From contig JAFIEL010000006.1 of assembly GCA_020832585.1 (NCBI GenBank), forward strand, positions 1 through 58,306: a stretch of DNA of 58,306 nt, given 5' to 3'. The position numbers were made by a program, and so were the translations under genes. Shown piece by piece: positions 7,201 through 16,753 of this stretch. The DNA comes from Natronohydrobacter sp. (GTDB taxonomy: Bacteria > Pseudomonadota > Alphaproteobacteria > Rhodobacterales > Rhodobacteraceae). The notes beneath the pieces were generated by a model. The model was not told where the DNA came from, did no database searches, and saw only the letters and a list, made by a program, of their open reading frames with translations. The first letter of the stretch is position 1. Each line of letters begins with the position of its first letter.

Positions 7201-8895
7201 ATGACGGACGCGATCTTGTTGAGCCTGACCATTGTGACCACGGCCAGTCTGGTCGTGCTTGGGTGTCTGGCCGTCGTCGCGGGTTTGGCCCGCAGCAGGT
7301 CACAGCCGGAAACTGCATTCGGCCCCGCTGATCACGATGCTGTCTTCATTTTCCGCGAGAGCGTGTTGGTCGATTGTTCGGACCAGGGGCAAAAGCTCTT
7401 GGATATGCTTCAAGAAGCTGGCGAAACCGCCCGTAAATCGGCGCTCTGGACCCGGTTGCGGGCCTATCTCGATCCGCGGTTTCCAGACCTTGAACACGCG
7501 CTGGAGGGGTTGGTGGCCACCGGGCAGGCAGAGCTTCAATCGGTCACGGGCGACGGATTGGTTCTTGGGCTGCGATACCACAGGGGCCTGACCCATCTGC
7601 GCCTGACCGACACTTCGGCCGAAGGGGCGCTGGTGGCCATTGACCGACTGAGTTTCAATGCCTTGCAAAACGAACTGAGAACGCTGCGCAATGTCGCGCG
7701 CAACGCGCCCGCCCTGGTCTGGAAAACCGACGCGGATGGGCGAGTTATCTGGGCCAATTCCGCATATCTCAGAACGCTGCAGCAGAATACATCGGAGGAT
7801 ACGGAATTGACCTGGCCTCTTCCGGCCCTGTTCGGGCAGGATGAGAGTGCAGGCAAGGGTCGGCTTGCCTTGCGTCAGGACGAAGTCTTGCGCTGGTTCG
7901 CCCATTCCTCAACCGAATGTGACGGCCAGACCCTGCATTTTGCGGTTCCGATCGATTCGACAGTGCAATCCGAAGCCGCCCGACGGGAAACCCTGCAAAC
8001 CCTGACGCGCACCTTCGCATGCCTGCCGATCGGGCTTGCCCTGTTCGATGCAGAGCGCCGGTTACAGGTGTTCAACCCGGCGCTGATCGACCTGACACGA
8101 CTGGAGCCCCTGTTTCTGGCCGCGCGTCCAAGTTTCGAGCAGGTTCTCTATGCTTTGCGAGAGAAGCGGATGCTGCCCGAACCCAAGGATTTCCAGAACT
8201 GGCGGCGCGAGATCATCGAGATGGAAAAAGCCGCCGAGACCGGGGCATATGCCGAAGAGTGGTGTCTTGACGGTGGTCGCATCTTCCATGTGACGGGGCG
8301 GCCGCAGCCCAATGGGGCGATTGCGCTCTTTATCGAGGATGTGACGACCGAGGCAGCGTTGACGCGCAATTTCCGCAACGAGATCGAGACAGTGCATCAT
8401 GTGCTCGATGCGCTGGCCGAAGGAATTGTCGTTTTCGGTCTGGCCGGGCAAGCGTTGCTGGCCAATGAGGGGTATACCCGGCTTTGGAAAACAGATCCTT
8501 GCGTCGATCTGGCTGACGGCGGGCTGGTACAGGCTCTGGCGCTGTGGTCGGATGCCTGCGAGCCGACAACATTCTGGGCGCGGCTTGCGGAATTTGTGAC
8601 CCGATCCGACACGCATGAGGAAATCACCGGTTCGGCGGCCTTGCGCACGGGGATACCTTTGACGCTGCGCGCACGACGACTGGCTGGCGGGGCGGTCATG
8701 GTGGTATTCCAGCCACTTGCACAGGGCCTGTTGTTGCATCGCCCCGAGTTCGGCCTGCAAGCAGATCTGATCCGCAGACCCGATCTTGCAGGAACATCAC
8801 GCGAAATAGCCGGGCAGTGCGACACGCCCGAGCAATTGCTTATGCCCCGCAAGTCGCGCACCGCGCGTCATACGGGCAGCCGGATGCGCGTCTGA
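7201..8895 (+). CDS. divL: DivL-like PAS protein lacking a kinase module
   Basis: The 564-residue product has one N-terminal membrane helix (about residues 4-30) and several PAS-type units: about 170-250 (W-K-T-D-A-D-G-R-V-I-W-A-N), 265-380 (F-A-C-L-P-I-G-L-A-L-F-D) and 395-500 (L-D-A-L-A-E-G-I-V-V-F). It ends without a recognisable dimerisation or ATPase domain. In Caulobacter DivL carries a kinase-like module and steers the CckA-CtrA relay. A neighbour encoding TsaE is the usual context for alphaproteobacterial divL, and the CtrA box upstream fits. I chose ATG 7201, with AAGGA about 8 bases upstream; TTG 7195 is in frame. The gene symbol is by context and PAS layout, so orthology should be tested. 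A frameshift removing the kinase part is unlikely because the gap to tsaE is only 76 bases. Confidence 0.65.
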   Translation: MTDAILLSLTIVTTASLVVLGCLAVVAGLARSRSQPETAFGPADHDAVFIFRESVLVDCSDQGQKLLDMLQEAGETARKSALWTRLRAYLDPRFPDLEHALEGLVATGQAELQSVTGDGLVLGLRYHRGLTHLRLTDTSAEGALVAIDRLSFNALQNELRTLRNVARNAPALVWKTDADGRVIWANSAYLRTLQQNTSEDTELTWPLPALFGQDESAGKGRLALRQDEVLRWFAHSSTECDGQTLHFAVPIDSTVQSEAARRETLQTLTRTFACLPIGLALFDAERRLQVFNPALIDLTRLEPLFLAARPSFEQVLYALREKRMLPEPKDFQNWRREIIEMEKAAETGAYAEEWCLDGGRIFHVTGRPQPNGAIALFIEDVTTEAALTRNFRNEIETVHHVLDALAEGIVVFGLAGQALLANEGYTRLWKTDPCVDLADGGLVQALALWSDACEPTTFWARLAEFVTRSDTHEEITGSAALRTGIPLTLRARRLAGGAVMVVFQPLAQGLLLHRPEFGLQADLIRRPDLAGTSREIAGQCDTPEQLLMPRKSRTARHTGSRMRV

Positions 8896-8899
8896 CCGG

Positions 8900-8939
8900 G
8901 CGTATTCGCTTCGCACTGGGCGTATTCGCTTCGCACTGG
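8900..8939 (+). repeat. Tandem 20-bp duplication
   Basis: The unit gcgtattcgcttcgcactgg occurs twice without a gap (8900-8919 and 8920-8939), right behind the divL-like stop. Identity is complete, which suggests a recent slippage or duplication event. Confidence 0.95.
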
Positions 8940-8971
8940 CGCAGCCGAGGCAGTCATGGCAAAGTCGCGCC

Positions 8972-9460
8972 ATGACAGATATGTTTCACCTGACGGTCGA
9001 TTTGCTGGCACCGGAACAGACTGCAGAACTTGCAGTGCAGCTTGGGGCTTCGCTTGTTCCGGGCGATACAGTGTTGCTGGATGGTCCTGTCGGTGCGGGA
9101 AAAAGCCTGTTCTGCCGCGCGTTGATCCAGTCGCGGCTCGCTGCGCTGGGCCGGACAGAGGACGTTCCCTCGCCCAGTTTCACTCTGGTCCAGACCTATG
9201 ATTTAGGGGGTGCAGAGATCTGGCATGCTGACCTGTATCGCCTGTCTGATCCGCAGGAAATCGTGGAACTTGGTCTGGAAGAGGCTTTTGACACAGCGAT
9301 CTGTCTTGTCGAATGGGCCGGGCGCCTGGGCGATATGGCCCCGCCGGACGCGTTGCATGTGACCATCCTGCCCGGCGCTGTACCAGAGGCGCGGCAGATC
9401 ATGTTGACCGGGCCGCAGGACTGGCAAGACCGCCTGACTTTGCCTTGTGCCATAGCCTGA
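8972..9460 (+). CDS. tsaE: tRNA threonylcarbamoyladenosine biosynthesis ATPase TsaE
   Basis: ATPase partner of TsaB and TsaD in making t6A at position 37 of ANN-decoding tRNAs. The 162-residue protein has a Walker A loop G-P-V-G-A-G-K-S near residue 39, S-P-S-F-T-L-V near 68 and the H-A-D-L-Y-R-L motif near 85, all standard for TsaE. Length fits the family. It follows the divL-like gene, with the tandem repeat in between, and lies 9 bases before addB. An upstream in-frame extension has no family support. Cytoplasmic and probably essential. Confidence 0.93.
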   Translation: MTDMFHLTVDLLAPEQTAELAVQLGASLVPGDTVLLDGPVGAGKSLFCRALIQSRLAALGRTEDVPSPSFTLVQTYDLGGAEIWHADLYRLSDPQEIVELGLEEAFDTAICLVEWAGRLGDMAPPDALHVTILPGAVPEARQIMLTGPQDWQDRLTLPCAIA

Positions 9461-9469
9461 AGGCGCGCG

Positions 9470-12400
9470 ATGTTCACGCAAGACCCTCTGCCGCCCCGCC
9501 TGTTTGCGCTGCCGCCCGGTGTCGATTTTCCGCAGGCTTTCGCGCTGGGCTGCATGGATCGTCTGGCGGGCCAACCACCGGAGATGCGGGCGCGCGTGAC
9601 AGTGCTGGCCAATTCTGCTCGCATGCGCACCCGGCTACGCGCTGCTTTTGCCTCATTCGGGCCAGGTCTGCAGCCGCGTATTCGCCTGATCACCGACCCG
9701 CTTCTGTTCGAGGGGGCTGCAGACCTGCCGCCGGCCATCCCGCCTTTGCGGCGCAGGCTGGAACTTGCGCAACTGATCGACGGGCTGTTGCAAGCCGCGC
9801 CCGATCTTGCCCCACGCAGCGCAATTTATGACTTGTCGGACAGTCTGGCGCGGCTCTTTGCTGAAATGCAGGCTGAAGGCGTCCCGCCAGAGCGCCTGCG
9901 CGATCTGGATGTCAGCCGTCATTCCGGTCACTGGGCGCGGTCGCTGGCATTCATCACTCTGGCCGAACAGGTTGTGCGGTCGGATGCCCCCGATGCCGAA
10001 GGACGCTTGCGTGCGCAAGCCGCAGCGCTGATCGCGCGCTGGCACGATGCGCCGCCGCAAGATCCGATCCTGATTGCCGGATCGACCGGATCGCGCGGCA
10101 CTACGGCGCTGCTGATGCAGGCGGTGGCACGGTTGCCCTTGGGCGCGGTCGTGCTGCCGGGGTTCGATTTCGACATGCCAGCCGCCACCTGGGCGGCGCT
10201 GCCCCAGGGGGCCGCGCCAGAGGATCACCCGCAATTCCGGTTTCTGCGGCTGTGTCAGGCACTGGACATCGCGCCGGAACGGGTCAAGCCATGGGTCGAG
10301 AGCGCGGCACCCGAACCTGCACGCACAGCCCTGGTCTCGCTCGCGCTGCGCCCGGCGCCTGTGACGGATCAATGGATGCAGGATGGCCCGCACCTTCGCG
10401 ATCTGGACCGCGCCTGTGCGGACCTGACGCTGATCGAAGCCCCGTCACCGCGCATGGAGGCGCAGGCCATCGCGCTGCGCCTGCGCCACGCAGCCGAGGC
10501 CGGGCAGAGCGCCGCGCTGATCACGCCCGACCGCGACCTGACGCGACGGGTTACGGCGACGCTTGACCAGTGGCGGATCACCCCGGATGACAGCGCAGGC
10601 CGACCGCTGGCGCTGTCCGCGCCGGGGCGTTTCCTGCGGCATGTGGCCGGGCTGATGGCGCAGCGCATGGACGGGCAGGCGCTGCTGACGCTTCTGAAAC
10701 ACCCGCTGACCCATAGCGCGGGCGACCGGGGACCGCATCTGCTGCACACGCGCGATCTGGAATTGCGGATCCGGCGCAGGGGCGTGGCCTATCCGGACCC
10801 TGAATTTCTGCGCGATTTTGCGGAGCGGGCCGATTGCGCGGGCTGGGCGGACTGGCTGTGCAGGGTTCTGCCCTTCGCGCCTGATCCGACACCGCGTCCG
10901 CTTCCGGAAATGGTCGCAACCCATCTGGCTTTGACCGAGGCACTGGCCGCTGGGTCTGCGGGCGGTGAAAGTGAGTTGTGGAAGGCCGCAGCCGGGGCTA
11001 AAGCGCTGAGTGCCATGACGGATCTCGCGCATGAAGCCGGTCATGGCGGCGTATTCTCGCCGCGCGATTATGAGGCTTTCGTCACTGCCTATCTGCAGGG
11101 GTTTGAGGTGCGCGAACCTGTGGCCGCGCATCCCGGCATCATGATCTGGGGCACGCTGGAAGCCCGTGTGCAGGGCGCGGATCTGGTCATACTTGCGGGG
11201 CTGAACGAAGGCATCTGGCCCAAATCGCCCGACCCCGATCCGTGGCTGAACCGCCGGATGCGTGCCGATGCGGGGCTTTTGTTGCCTGAACGCCAGATCG
11301 GCCTCTCCGCGCATGACTTCCAGCAGGCGATTGCCGCGCGCGAGGTGGTGCTCAGCCGTGCTGTGCGCGATGCGGAAGCGCAGACGGTGCCCTCGCGCTG
11401 GCTGAATCGCCTGACCAACCTGCTGAACGGCTTGCCCGAACAGGGGGTGCAGGCGCTGGACGGGATGCGGGCGCGCGGCGAGCACTGGCTGCGCATGGCC
11501 GAGGCATTCGATGCCCATTTCGTCCATCTGCCCGATGACCCGTCCGCGCTGCGTCCGGCCCCTGCGCCGCCGATTGCCGTGCGCCCACGCGAATTGCCCG
11601 TGACCGCGATCAACCGGCTGATCCGTGACCCCTATGAGATTTACGCGAAATATGTGCTGGGGCTGCGAAAGCTGAATTCGTTGCATCCCTCGCCCGATGC
11701 ACTGTTGCGCGGCACTGTGCTGCACAAGGTGCTGGAAGTGTTCACCAAGGCCGCGCCAGAGCCGGACCCGCTGGCGCAACTGATGCGGATCGGGGCAGAG
11801 GTGTTGCAAGACGAAGTGCCCTGGCCTGCGGCGCGCGCGCTGTTTCAGGCCCGTCTGGCGCGGTCTGCACAGGCGTTTTTGCAATTCCATCTGGACCAGC
11901 CGGGCAGGGTTCTGATGCTGGAAGAACGCGGTGCACTTGTTCTGGGCGACCCGGCATTTACCCTGATCGCCAAGCCCGACCGCGTGGATGAATGGCCTGA
12001 TGGGCGGGTGCATATCATCGACTACAAGACCGGTAATCCGCCGACACAGTTGCAACAAAAGCATTTCGACAAGCAGCTTCTGTTGCAGGCGATGATGGCA
12101 GAAGAGGCTGCTTTCGAGGCGCTGGGCCTGCGCGAGGTCGCGCGGATCACCTATCTGGGGCTTGGCGCGAAGCCGAAGATCGAGGCGACCGAGATCACGC
12201 CCGCCCTGCTGGCGGAAACGCGGGACCAGTTCGAGCGCCTGATCCGTGCCTATCTGTCGCCGGATCGGGGCTTTCCCGCGCGGCGCTATCTGCTGAAAGA
12301 ACAGGATGTTTCGGATTACGACCACCTGTCGCGCTTTGGCGAATGGGTGATGCAGGACGCGCCCGTCACCCTGCCTGTGGGGGATGCTGATGCAGTTTGA
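9470..12400 (+). CDS. addB: Double-strand break repair protein AddB
   Basis: Helicase-like/nuclease subunit of the AddAB recombination complex (functional equivalent of RecBCD), alphaproteobacterial form of 976 residues. The middle holds an inactivated helicase fold. The C-terminal PD-(D/E)xK nuclease is visible as H-I-I-D-Y-K-T-G near residue 848, preceded by D-R-V-D-E-W. A region with R-E-L-P-V-T-A-I-N-R-L marks the nuclease entry. It begins 9 bases behind tsaE and overlaps addA by 17 bases, so addB and addA are coupled. Length and order (addB before addA) match other Rhodobacterales. Confidence 0.93.
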   Translation: MFTQDPLPPRLFALPPGVDFPQAFALGCMDRLAGQPPEMRARVTVLANSARMRTRLRAAFASFGPGLQPRIRLITDPLLFEGAADLPPAIPPLRRRLELAQLIDGLLQAAPDLAPRSAIYDLSDSLARLFAEMQAEGVPPERLRDLDVSRHSGHWARSLAFITLAEQVVRSDAPDAEGRLRAQAAALIARWHDAPPQDPILIAGSTGSRGTTALLMQAVARLPLGAVVLPGFDFDMPAATWAALPQGAAPEDHPQFRFLRLCQALDIAPERVKPWVESAAPEPARTALVSLALRPAPVTDQWMQDGPHLRDLDRACADLTLIEAPSPRMEAQAIALRLRHAAEAGQSAALITPDRDLTRRVTATLDQWRITPDDSAGRPLALSAPGRFLRHVAGLMAQRMDGQALLTLLKHPLTHSAGDRGPHLLHTRDLELRIRRRGVAYPDPEFLRDFAERADCAGWADWLCRVLPFAPDPTPRPLPEMVATHLALTEALAAGSAGGESELWKAAAGAKALSAMTDLAHEAGHGGVFSPRDYEAFVTAYLQGFEVREPVAAHPGIMIWGTLEARVQGADLVILAGLNEGIWPKSPDPDPWLNRRMRADAGLLLPERQIGLSAHDFQQAIAAREVVLSRAVRDAEAQTVPSRWLNRLTNLLNGLPEQGVQALDGMRARGEHWLRMAEAFDAHFVHLPDDPSALRPAPAPPIAVRPRELPVTAINRLIRDPYEIYAKYVLGLRKLNSLHPSPDALLRGTVLHKVLEVFTKAAPEPDPLAQLMRIGAEVLQDEVPWPAARALFQARLARSAQAFLQFHLDQPGRVLMLEERGALVLGDPAFTLIAKPDRVDEWPDGRVHIIDYKTGNPPTQLQQKHFDKQLLLQAMMAEEAAFEALGLREVARITYLGLGAKPKIEATEITPALLAETRDQFERLIRAYLSPDRGFPARRYLLKEQDVSDYDHLSRFGEWVMQDAPVTLPVGDADAV

Positions 12401-15400
12401 TGAAGCGACCCTTGCGCAGAACCGCGCCTCCAGCCCACTCGATTCGACATGGCTCTCGGCCAATGCGGGGTCGGGCAAGACCAAGGTTCTGACCGACCGC
12501 GTGGCGCGGCTGTTGCTGCGCGGGGTCGAGCCGCAGCGTATCTTGTGCCTGACCTATACCAAGGCGGCCGCGAGCGAGATGCAGAACCGGCTGTTCCGGC
12601 TGCTGGGGGAATGGGCGATGTTGCCAGAGGCCGACTTGCGGCAGCGGTTGGCACAGATCGACGCGAAACCTGTTGGCGGGCTGGCAGAAGCGCGGCGTCT
12701 TTTCGCCCGCGCGATCGAGGCACCGGGCGGGCTGAAGATCCAGACGATCCATTCCTTTTGCGCAGCGCTCTTGCGACGGTTTCCGTTGGAAGCCGGATTG
12801 TCCCCGGCCTTTAGCGAAATGGATGACCGATCGGCGCGTATCCTGCGCGCCGATGTGCTGGACCGTCTGGCCGAAGGGGACGGGCGCGCGGCGCTGGACG
12901 CTTTGGCGCGCGTTTTTACCGGGGCCGATCTGGATGACCTGCTGCGCGAGATTTGCGGGCAGGCACAGGCGTTTGAGGGGGATTTGCCAGAGGCGGAGTT
13001 GCGCAGCGCGCTGGATTTGCCCGAAGGCTTTGACGAACAGAGGCTGCTCGCGGATGTGTTCTTGGGTAGCGAGTTTGCGCTGTTCGACGATCTGGTGCCG
13101 GTGCTGGCCGCGGGTGGGAAAAAAGACGTTGATGCAGCAAGGAAACTCACCGAGATCGCACAAGGAAACCCCGACTTAGCGGCACTGGAAGAACTTGAAG
13201 GCTTGCTTTTGTTCAAGTCGGGCGCAAGAGCATTTCAGGCCAAGATTGATGATTTTCCAAACAAGGACACACGCACATCGCTCGGCCCGCTGCTCGACCC
13301 GCTCAACCATCTGATGGCGCGGGTGGAAAGCGCTCGCTCGCGCAGGCTGGCGCTTGATTGTTTCACCCGCAGCAAGGCCCTGCATGACTTCGCCCGCGCC
13401 TTTCTGCCCGCCTATGCGCGGGCCAAGGCGGCGCGCGGCTGGCTGGATTTCGACGATCTGATCGCCCGTGCAGGCCAGTTGCTGACTGATCCATCGGTCG
13501 CGCAATGGGTGCTCTTCAAGCTCGATGGCGGGGTCGATCACATTCTGGTCGATGAGGCGCAGGACACTTCCCCCGGCCAATGGCGCGTGATCGAGCATCT
13601 GGCGCAGGAATTCACGGCCGGGATCGGTGCGCGGGATGCCAGCCGCACGCTGTTTGTCGTGGGTGACAAGAAACAGTCGATTTATTCGTTCCAAGGGGCC
13701 GATCTGCGCGTGTTTGATGCGATGCAGGCGCAATTCCGCGAGAAACTCGCCCATGTCGATCTGCGCCTGAATGACGCGCTTCTGGCGCATTCCTTCCGCT
13801 CGTCGGATGCGATCCTGCGCATGGTCGATGCCACATTCCGCCCTCCGCGCGATACGGGGCTGGGGGGCGTGCCGCAGCATATCGCGTTCAATGCCGAATT
13901 GCCGGGACGCGTGGATCTGTGGCCCGTGATCGAGAGTGGCGAGACGCTAAAACCGCCTGAATGGTATGATCCGGTCGATGTGCTGCCCGAAGAACACCAT
14001 TACCGCCAGCTTGCCCGCGCGATTGCCGCCGAGTTGCGCCGGATGATCGATGCGCGGGTGCTGCTGCCGCATCGGACTGGCGCAAAGCCCATGCATGAGG
14101 GAGATGTGCTGATCCTTGTGCGCCGCCGCAACGCGCTGTTTCATGAGATCATCGCCGCTTGCAAGGCCGAAGGGTTGCAGATGGCGGGAGCGGATCGGCT
14201 GCGTCTGGGGGGCGAAATGGCCGTGCGCGACCTGACGGCGCTGTTGGCCTTTCTTGCAACGCCCGAAGATGACCTGTCGCTGGCTGCCTGCCTGCGCTCG
14301 CCGCTTTTTGGCTGGTCCGAAGACCGGCTGTTCCGACTCGCGCAGGGGCGCGAGGGGGCGTTCCTCTGGAAGCGGCTGCGCGAGAGTGGCGAGGCGGCGA
14401 CACTCGAGGTGATCAACGATCTGCGCCGCCAGACGGATTTCCTGCGCCCCTTTGATCTGATCGAACGGATGCTCATCCGCCATGACGGCCGCCGTCGGCT
14501 GATCGCGCGGCTTGGGGCCGAGGCAGAGGACGGTATCGATGCCTTTCTTGCGCAGGCGCTGGCGTATGAGCCACTGGAAACCCCCAGCCTGACCGGATTT
14601 CTGGCCTGGCTGGAACAGGGGGATGTGCAGATCAAGCGCGAGCTTGGCAGCGCAGACGGGCGTCTGCGGGTGATGACCGTGCATGGCGCAAAGGGGCTGG
14701 AAGCGCCGGTTGTGATCCTGCCCGACACGGCTGACCGGTCTGCGCGCAGCAGTGGGCAACTGGTCACGATTGACGGTCTGCCGGTCTGGCGCGCAAGCAA
14801 GGATGGCAGCCCCGCAAATCTGCGCGAAAGCCTTGAGACGCAAGCGACCCTCGGCGCAGAGGAAGATGCGCGGCTGCTTTATGTCGCGATGACGCGGGCA
14901 GAACATTGGCTGATCGTTGCAGGTGCGGGCAAGGTGGGCCAGCCGGAATGTTGGTACAATCGCATGGCTGACGGGCTGGAGCAGATCGGTGCTGTGCCCT
15001 GCGACATGCCCACCGGGCGCGGGCTGCGCTATCAGCATCTGGACTGGCCTGCAGAGGCGGTTTGCGCGCAAGACGACCGGGCAGCACCACGACAGGGCAC
15101 GCTTCCACCGATCCTGTGGCAGCCCGCGCATGCACCCGATGCGGTTCCGGCCTTGCTCTCGCCTTCGGGTCTGGGGGGTGCCAAGGCGCTGCCGGGCGAG
15201 GCAGGCGACAGCACGGATGCTGCGCTTGCGCGCGGCACGCAGTTGCATCTGTTGCTGGAGCATCTGCCGCTCTGGCCCCAGACGGATTGGCAGGCGCGCG
15301 CGCGCGATCTTCTGGCGAGCCAAGAGACCGGTGTGCCTGCGGACTTTGAGACGCTTCTGGCAGAGGCTGCGCGGGTGCTGACCGCGCCCGATCTTGCGGG

Positions 15401-15743
15401 ACTGTTCGGACCGGACAGTCTGGCGGAAGTGGAGATCACGGCAGAACTGTTCGACCGCCCCCTGAGTGGCACGATTGACCGGCTGATCGTCACTCCGGGG
15501 CATGTGCTGGCCGTGGACTACAAGTCAAACCGCATTGTGCCCGCGCGCGCGGGCGACGTTCCGGAAGGGTTGCTGCGCCAGATGGGGGCTTACCGCGCGG
15601 CACTGGCGCAGGTCTTCCCGGACTGCCAGATAGATGTTGCGCTGTTATGGACCGCATCGGCAGAGGTGATGCATCTGCCCGCAACACTGGTCGATGCCGC
15701 AGTTGCGCGCGCGGCGCTTGAATCCGGCGCGGCACAGGCTTAG
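12384..15743 (+). CDS. addA: ATP-dependent helicase/nuclease AddA
   Basis: UvrD/Rep-type helicase and nuclease of 1119 residues. Walker A A-N-A-G-S-G-K-T lies near residue 27, followed by motif Ia, and Walker B L-V-D-E-A-Q-D-T near 385. Motif VI appears as L-L-Y-V-A-M-T-R-A-E near 832, and the C-terminal nuclease as L-A-V-D-Y-K-S-N near 1045. It starts inside addB (ATG 12384, with a second in-frame ATG at 12390). Residues about 248-294 (nt 13125-13265) are a Lys/Glu-rich stretch with codons a little more AT-rich than the rest, perhaps a variable insertion. With AddB it resects double-strand ends for RecA. Confidence 0.93.
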   Translation: MLMQFDEATLAQNRASSPLDSTWLSANAGSGKTKVLTDRVARLLLRGVEPQRILCLTYTKAAASEMQNRLFRLLGEWAMLPEADLRQRLAQIDAKPVGGLAEARRLFARAIEAPGGLKIQTIHSFCAALLRRFPLEAGLSPAFSEMDDRSARILRADVLDRLAEGDGRAALDALARVFTGADLDDLLREICGQAQAFEGDLPEAELRSALDLPEGFDEQRLLADVFLGSEFALFDDLVPVLAAGGKKDVDAARKLTEIAQGNPDLAALEELEGLLLFKSGARAFQAKIDDFPNKDTRTSLGPLLDPLNHLMARVESARSRRLALDCFTRSKALHDFARAFLPAYARAKAARGWLDFDDLIARAGQLLTDPSVAQWVLFKLDGGVDHILVDEAQDTSPGQWRVIEHLAQEFTAGIGARDASRTLFVVGDKKQSIYSFQGADLRVFDAMQAQFREKLAHVDLRLNDALLAHSFRSSDAILRMVDATFRPPRDTGLGGVPQHIAFNAELPGRVDLWPVIESGETLKPPEWYDPVDVLPEEHHYRQLARAIAAELRRMIDARVLLPHRTGAKPMHEGDVLILVRRRNALFHEIIAACKAEGLQMAGADRLRLGGEMAVRDLTALLAFLATPEDDLSLAACLRSPLFGWSEDRLFRLAQGREGAFLWKRLRESGEAATLEVINDLRRQTDFLRPFDLIERMLIRHDGRRRLIARLGAEAEDGIDAFLAQALAYEPLETPSLTGFLAWLEQGDVQIKRELGSADGRLRVMTVHGAKGLEAPVVILPDTADRSARSSGQLVTIDGLPVWRASKDGSPANLRESLETQATLGAEEDARLLYVAMTRAEHWLIVAGAGKVGQPECWYNRMADGLEQIGAVPCDMPTGRGLRYQHLDWPAEAVCAQDDRAAPRQGTLPPILWQPAHAPDAVPALLSPSGLGGAKALPGEAGDSTDAALARGTQLHLLLEHLPLWPQTDWQARARDLLASQETGVPADFETLLAEAARVLTAPDLAGLFGPDSLAEVEITAELFDRPLSGTIDRLIVTPGHVLAVDYKSNRIVPARAGDVPEGLLRQMGAYRAALAQVFPDCQIDVALLWTASAEVMHLPATLVDAAVARAALESGAAQA

Positions 15744-15777
15744 GTAGTTCGCAACATAACCCAGATTGGAGGGGCCG

Positions 15778-16098
15778 ATGCCCACAGTTGCTGTTACCGA
15801 TGCCACATTTGACGCCGAAGTGCGCCAGTCCGACATTCCCGTCGTGGTCGATTTCTGGGCCGAATGGTGCGGCCCGTGCAAGCAGATCGGCCCGGCTCTG
15901 GAAGAGCTGTCGTCCGAATTCGAGGGCCGCGTGAAGATCGCCAAGGTCAATGTGGACGAGAACCCGAACACCGCGGCCTCGATGGGCATCCGCGGGATCC
16001 CGGCGCTGTTCCTGTTCAAGGATGGGCAGGTCGTGTCGAACAAGGTCGGCGCTGCGCCCAAATCGGCGCTGCAAAGCTGGATCAGCGAGTCGGTCTGA
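15778..16098 (+). CDS. trxA: Thioredoxin
   Basis: Small disulfide reductase of 106 residues with the active site W-C-G-P-C (about residue 31-35), the cis-Pro in G-I-P-A-L-F-L-F and the buried Asp in V-V-V-D-F-W. ATG 15778 is chosen because GGAGGGG lies just upstream; a TTG at 15766 would put that site inside the gene. It stands 34 bases after addA and is closed by a strong terminator, so it can be read through from addA or from its own promoter. Cytoplasmic electron donor, housekeeping. Confidence 0.95.
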   Translation: MPTVAVTDATFDAEVRQSDIPVVVDFWAEWCGPCKQIGPALEELSSEFEGRVKIAKVNVDENPNTAASMGIRGIPALFLFKDGQVVSNKVGAAPKSALQSWISESV

Positions 16099-16106
16099 TC
16101 TTTCAG

Positions 16107-16132
16107 GGGCGCGAGCGGATCGCGCCCTTTTT
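16107..16132 (+). terminator. Intrinsic terminator of trxA
   Basis: Arms 16107-16114 and 16120-16127 (gggcgcga / tcgcgccc, perfect) with a 5-base loop, followed by five T at 16128-16132. Confidence 0.85.
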
Positions 16133-16160
16133 CCTTAAGTCACACCTGGCCGAGAGATGC

Positions 16161-16193
16161 GCCTCCGGCGGGAGTATTTTCGGCAAGATGAAG
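16161..16193 (+). repeat. Intergenic element, copy 1
   Basis: The stretch contains ggagtattttcggcaagatg and continues aag. It resembles 49701-49732 (gatatttttgcaagaatgaa), and both lie about 20-35 bases behind a GC hairpin. I recall similar sequences as common in Rhodobacteraceae intergenic regions; no function is known to me. Confidence 0.5.
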
Positions 16194-16201
16194 AGGCTGC
16201 G

Positions 16202-16753
16202 ATGGGTGATTTTCCGGGCTGGCATGGCACGACTATTCTGGCCGTGCGTCGTGGCGGTGAGGTGGTCGTGGCGGGGGATGGTCAGGTCTCGCTTGGGCAG
16301 ACCGTGATCAAGGGCAGCGCGCGCAAGGTGCGCAGATTGTCACCGGGCGGTTATGATGTCGTGGCAGGTTTTGCCGGGTCAACCGCTGATGCGTTCACGC
16401 TGCTCGAGCGACTGGAGGCCAAGCTCGAAGCGACGCCGGGACAGCTGGCGCGCGCATCTGTCGAGCTGGCGAAGGATTGGCGCACGGACAAGTATCTGCA
16501 GAAGCTGGAAGCGATGCTGATCGTCACGGATGGGCGCGATCTGTTCGTGATCACGGGCGCGGGCGATGTGCTCGAGCCCGAGCATGACGCGGCGGCCATC
16601 GGGTCGGGCGGGAATTTTGCGCTTGCGGCCGCACGCGGGTTGATGGCGACGGATCTGTCCGCCGAGGAGGTGGCGCGGCGCGCAATGGCGATAGCGGCGG
16701 ATATCTGCGTTTACACGAATGGCAATCTGACAGTGGAGAAGATCAGCGCATGA
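16202..16753 (+). CDS. hslV: ATP-dependent protease subunit HslV
   Basis: Peptidase subunit of the HslVU (ClpYQ) proteasome-like protease, 183 residues. The catalytic Thr lies in [10 protein letters not shown], so the first eight or so residues (M-G-D-F-P-G-W-H) are a propeptide as in other alphaproteobacteria; E. coli HslV has only Met before the Thr. G-D-G-Q-V-S-L-G and G-S-A-R-K-V-R-R-L are conserved. ATG 16202 is the first start that does not run through the intergenic element. The stop overlaps hslU as ATGA, so the two are coupled and made in fixed ratio. Confidence 0.95.
   Translation: MGDFPGWHGTTILAVRRGGEVVVAGDGQVSLGQTVIKGSARKVRRLSPGGYDVVAGFAGSTADAFTLLERLEAKLEATPGQLARASVELAKDWRTDKYLQKLEAMLIVTDGRDLFVITGAGDVLEPEHDAAAIGSGGNFALAAARGLMATDLSAEEVARRAMAIAADICVYTNGNLTVEKISA

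Noticed and set aside
10445-12484. Long antisense frame of 679 codons opposite addB
   Set aside because: It is a mirror of the GC-rich codon pattern. The product is His/Gln/Arg-rich with no recognisable motif, while addB on the other strand is certain.
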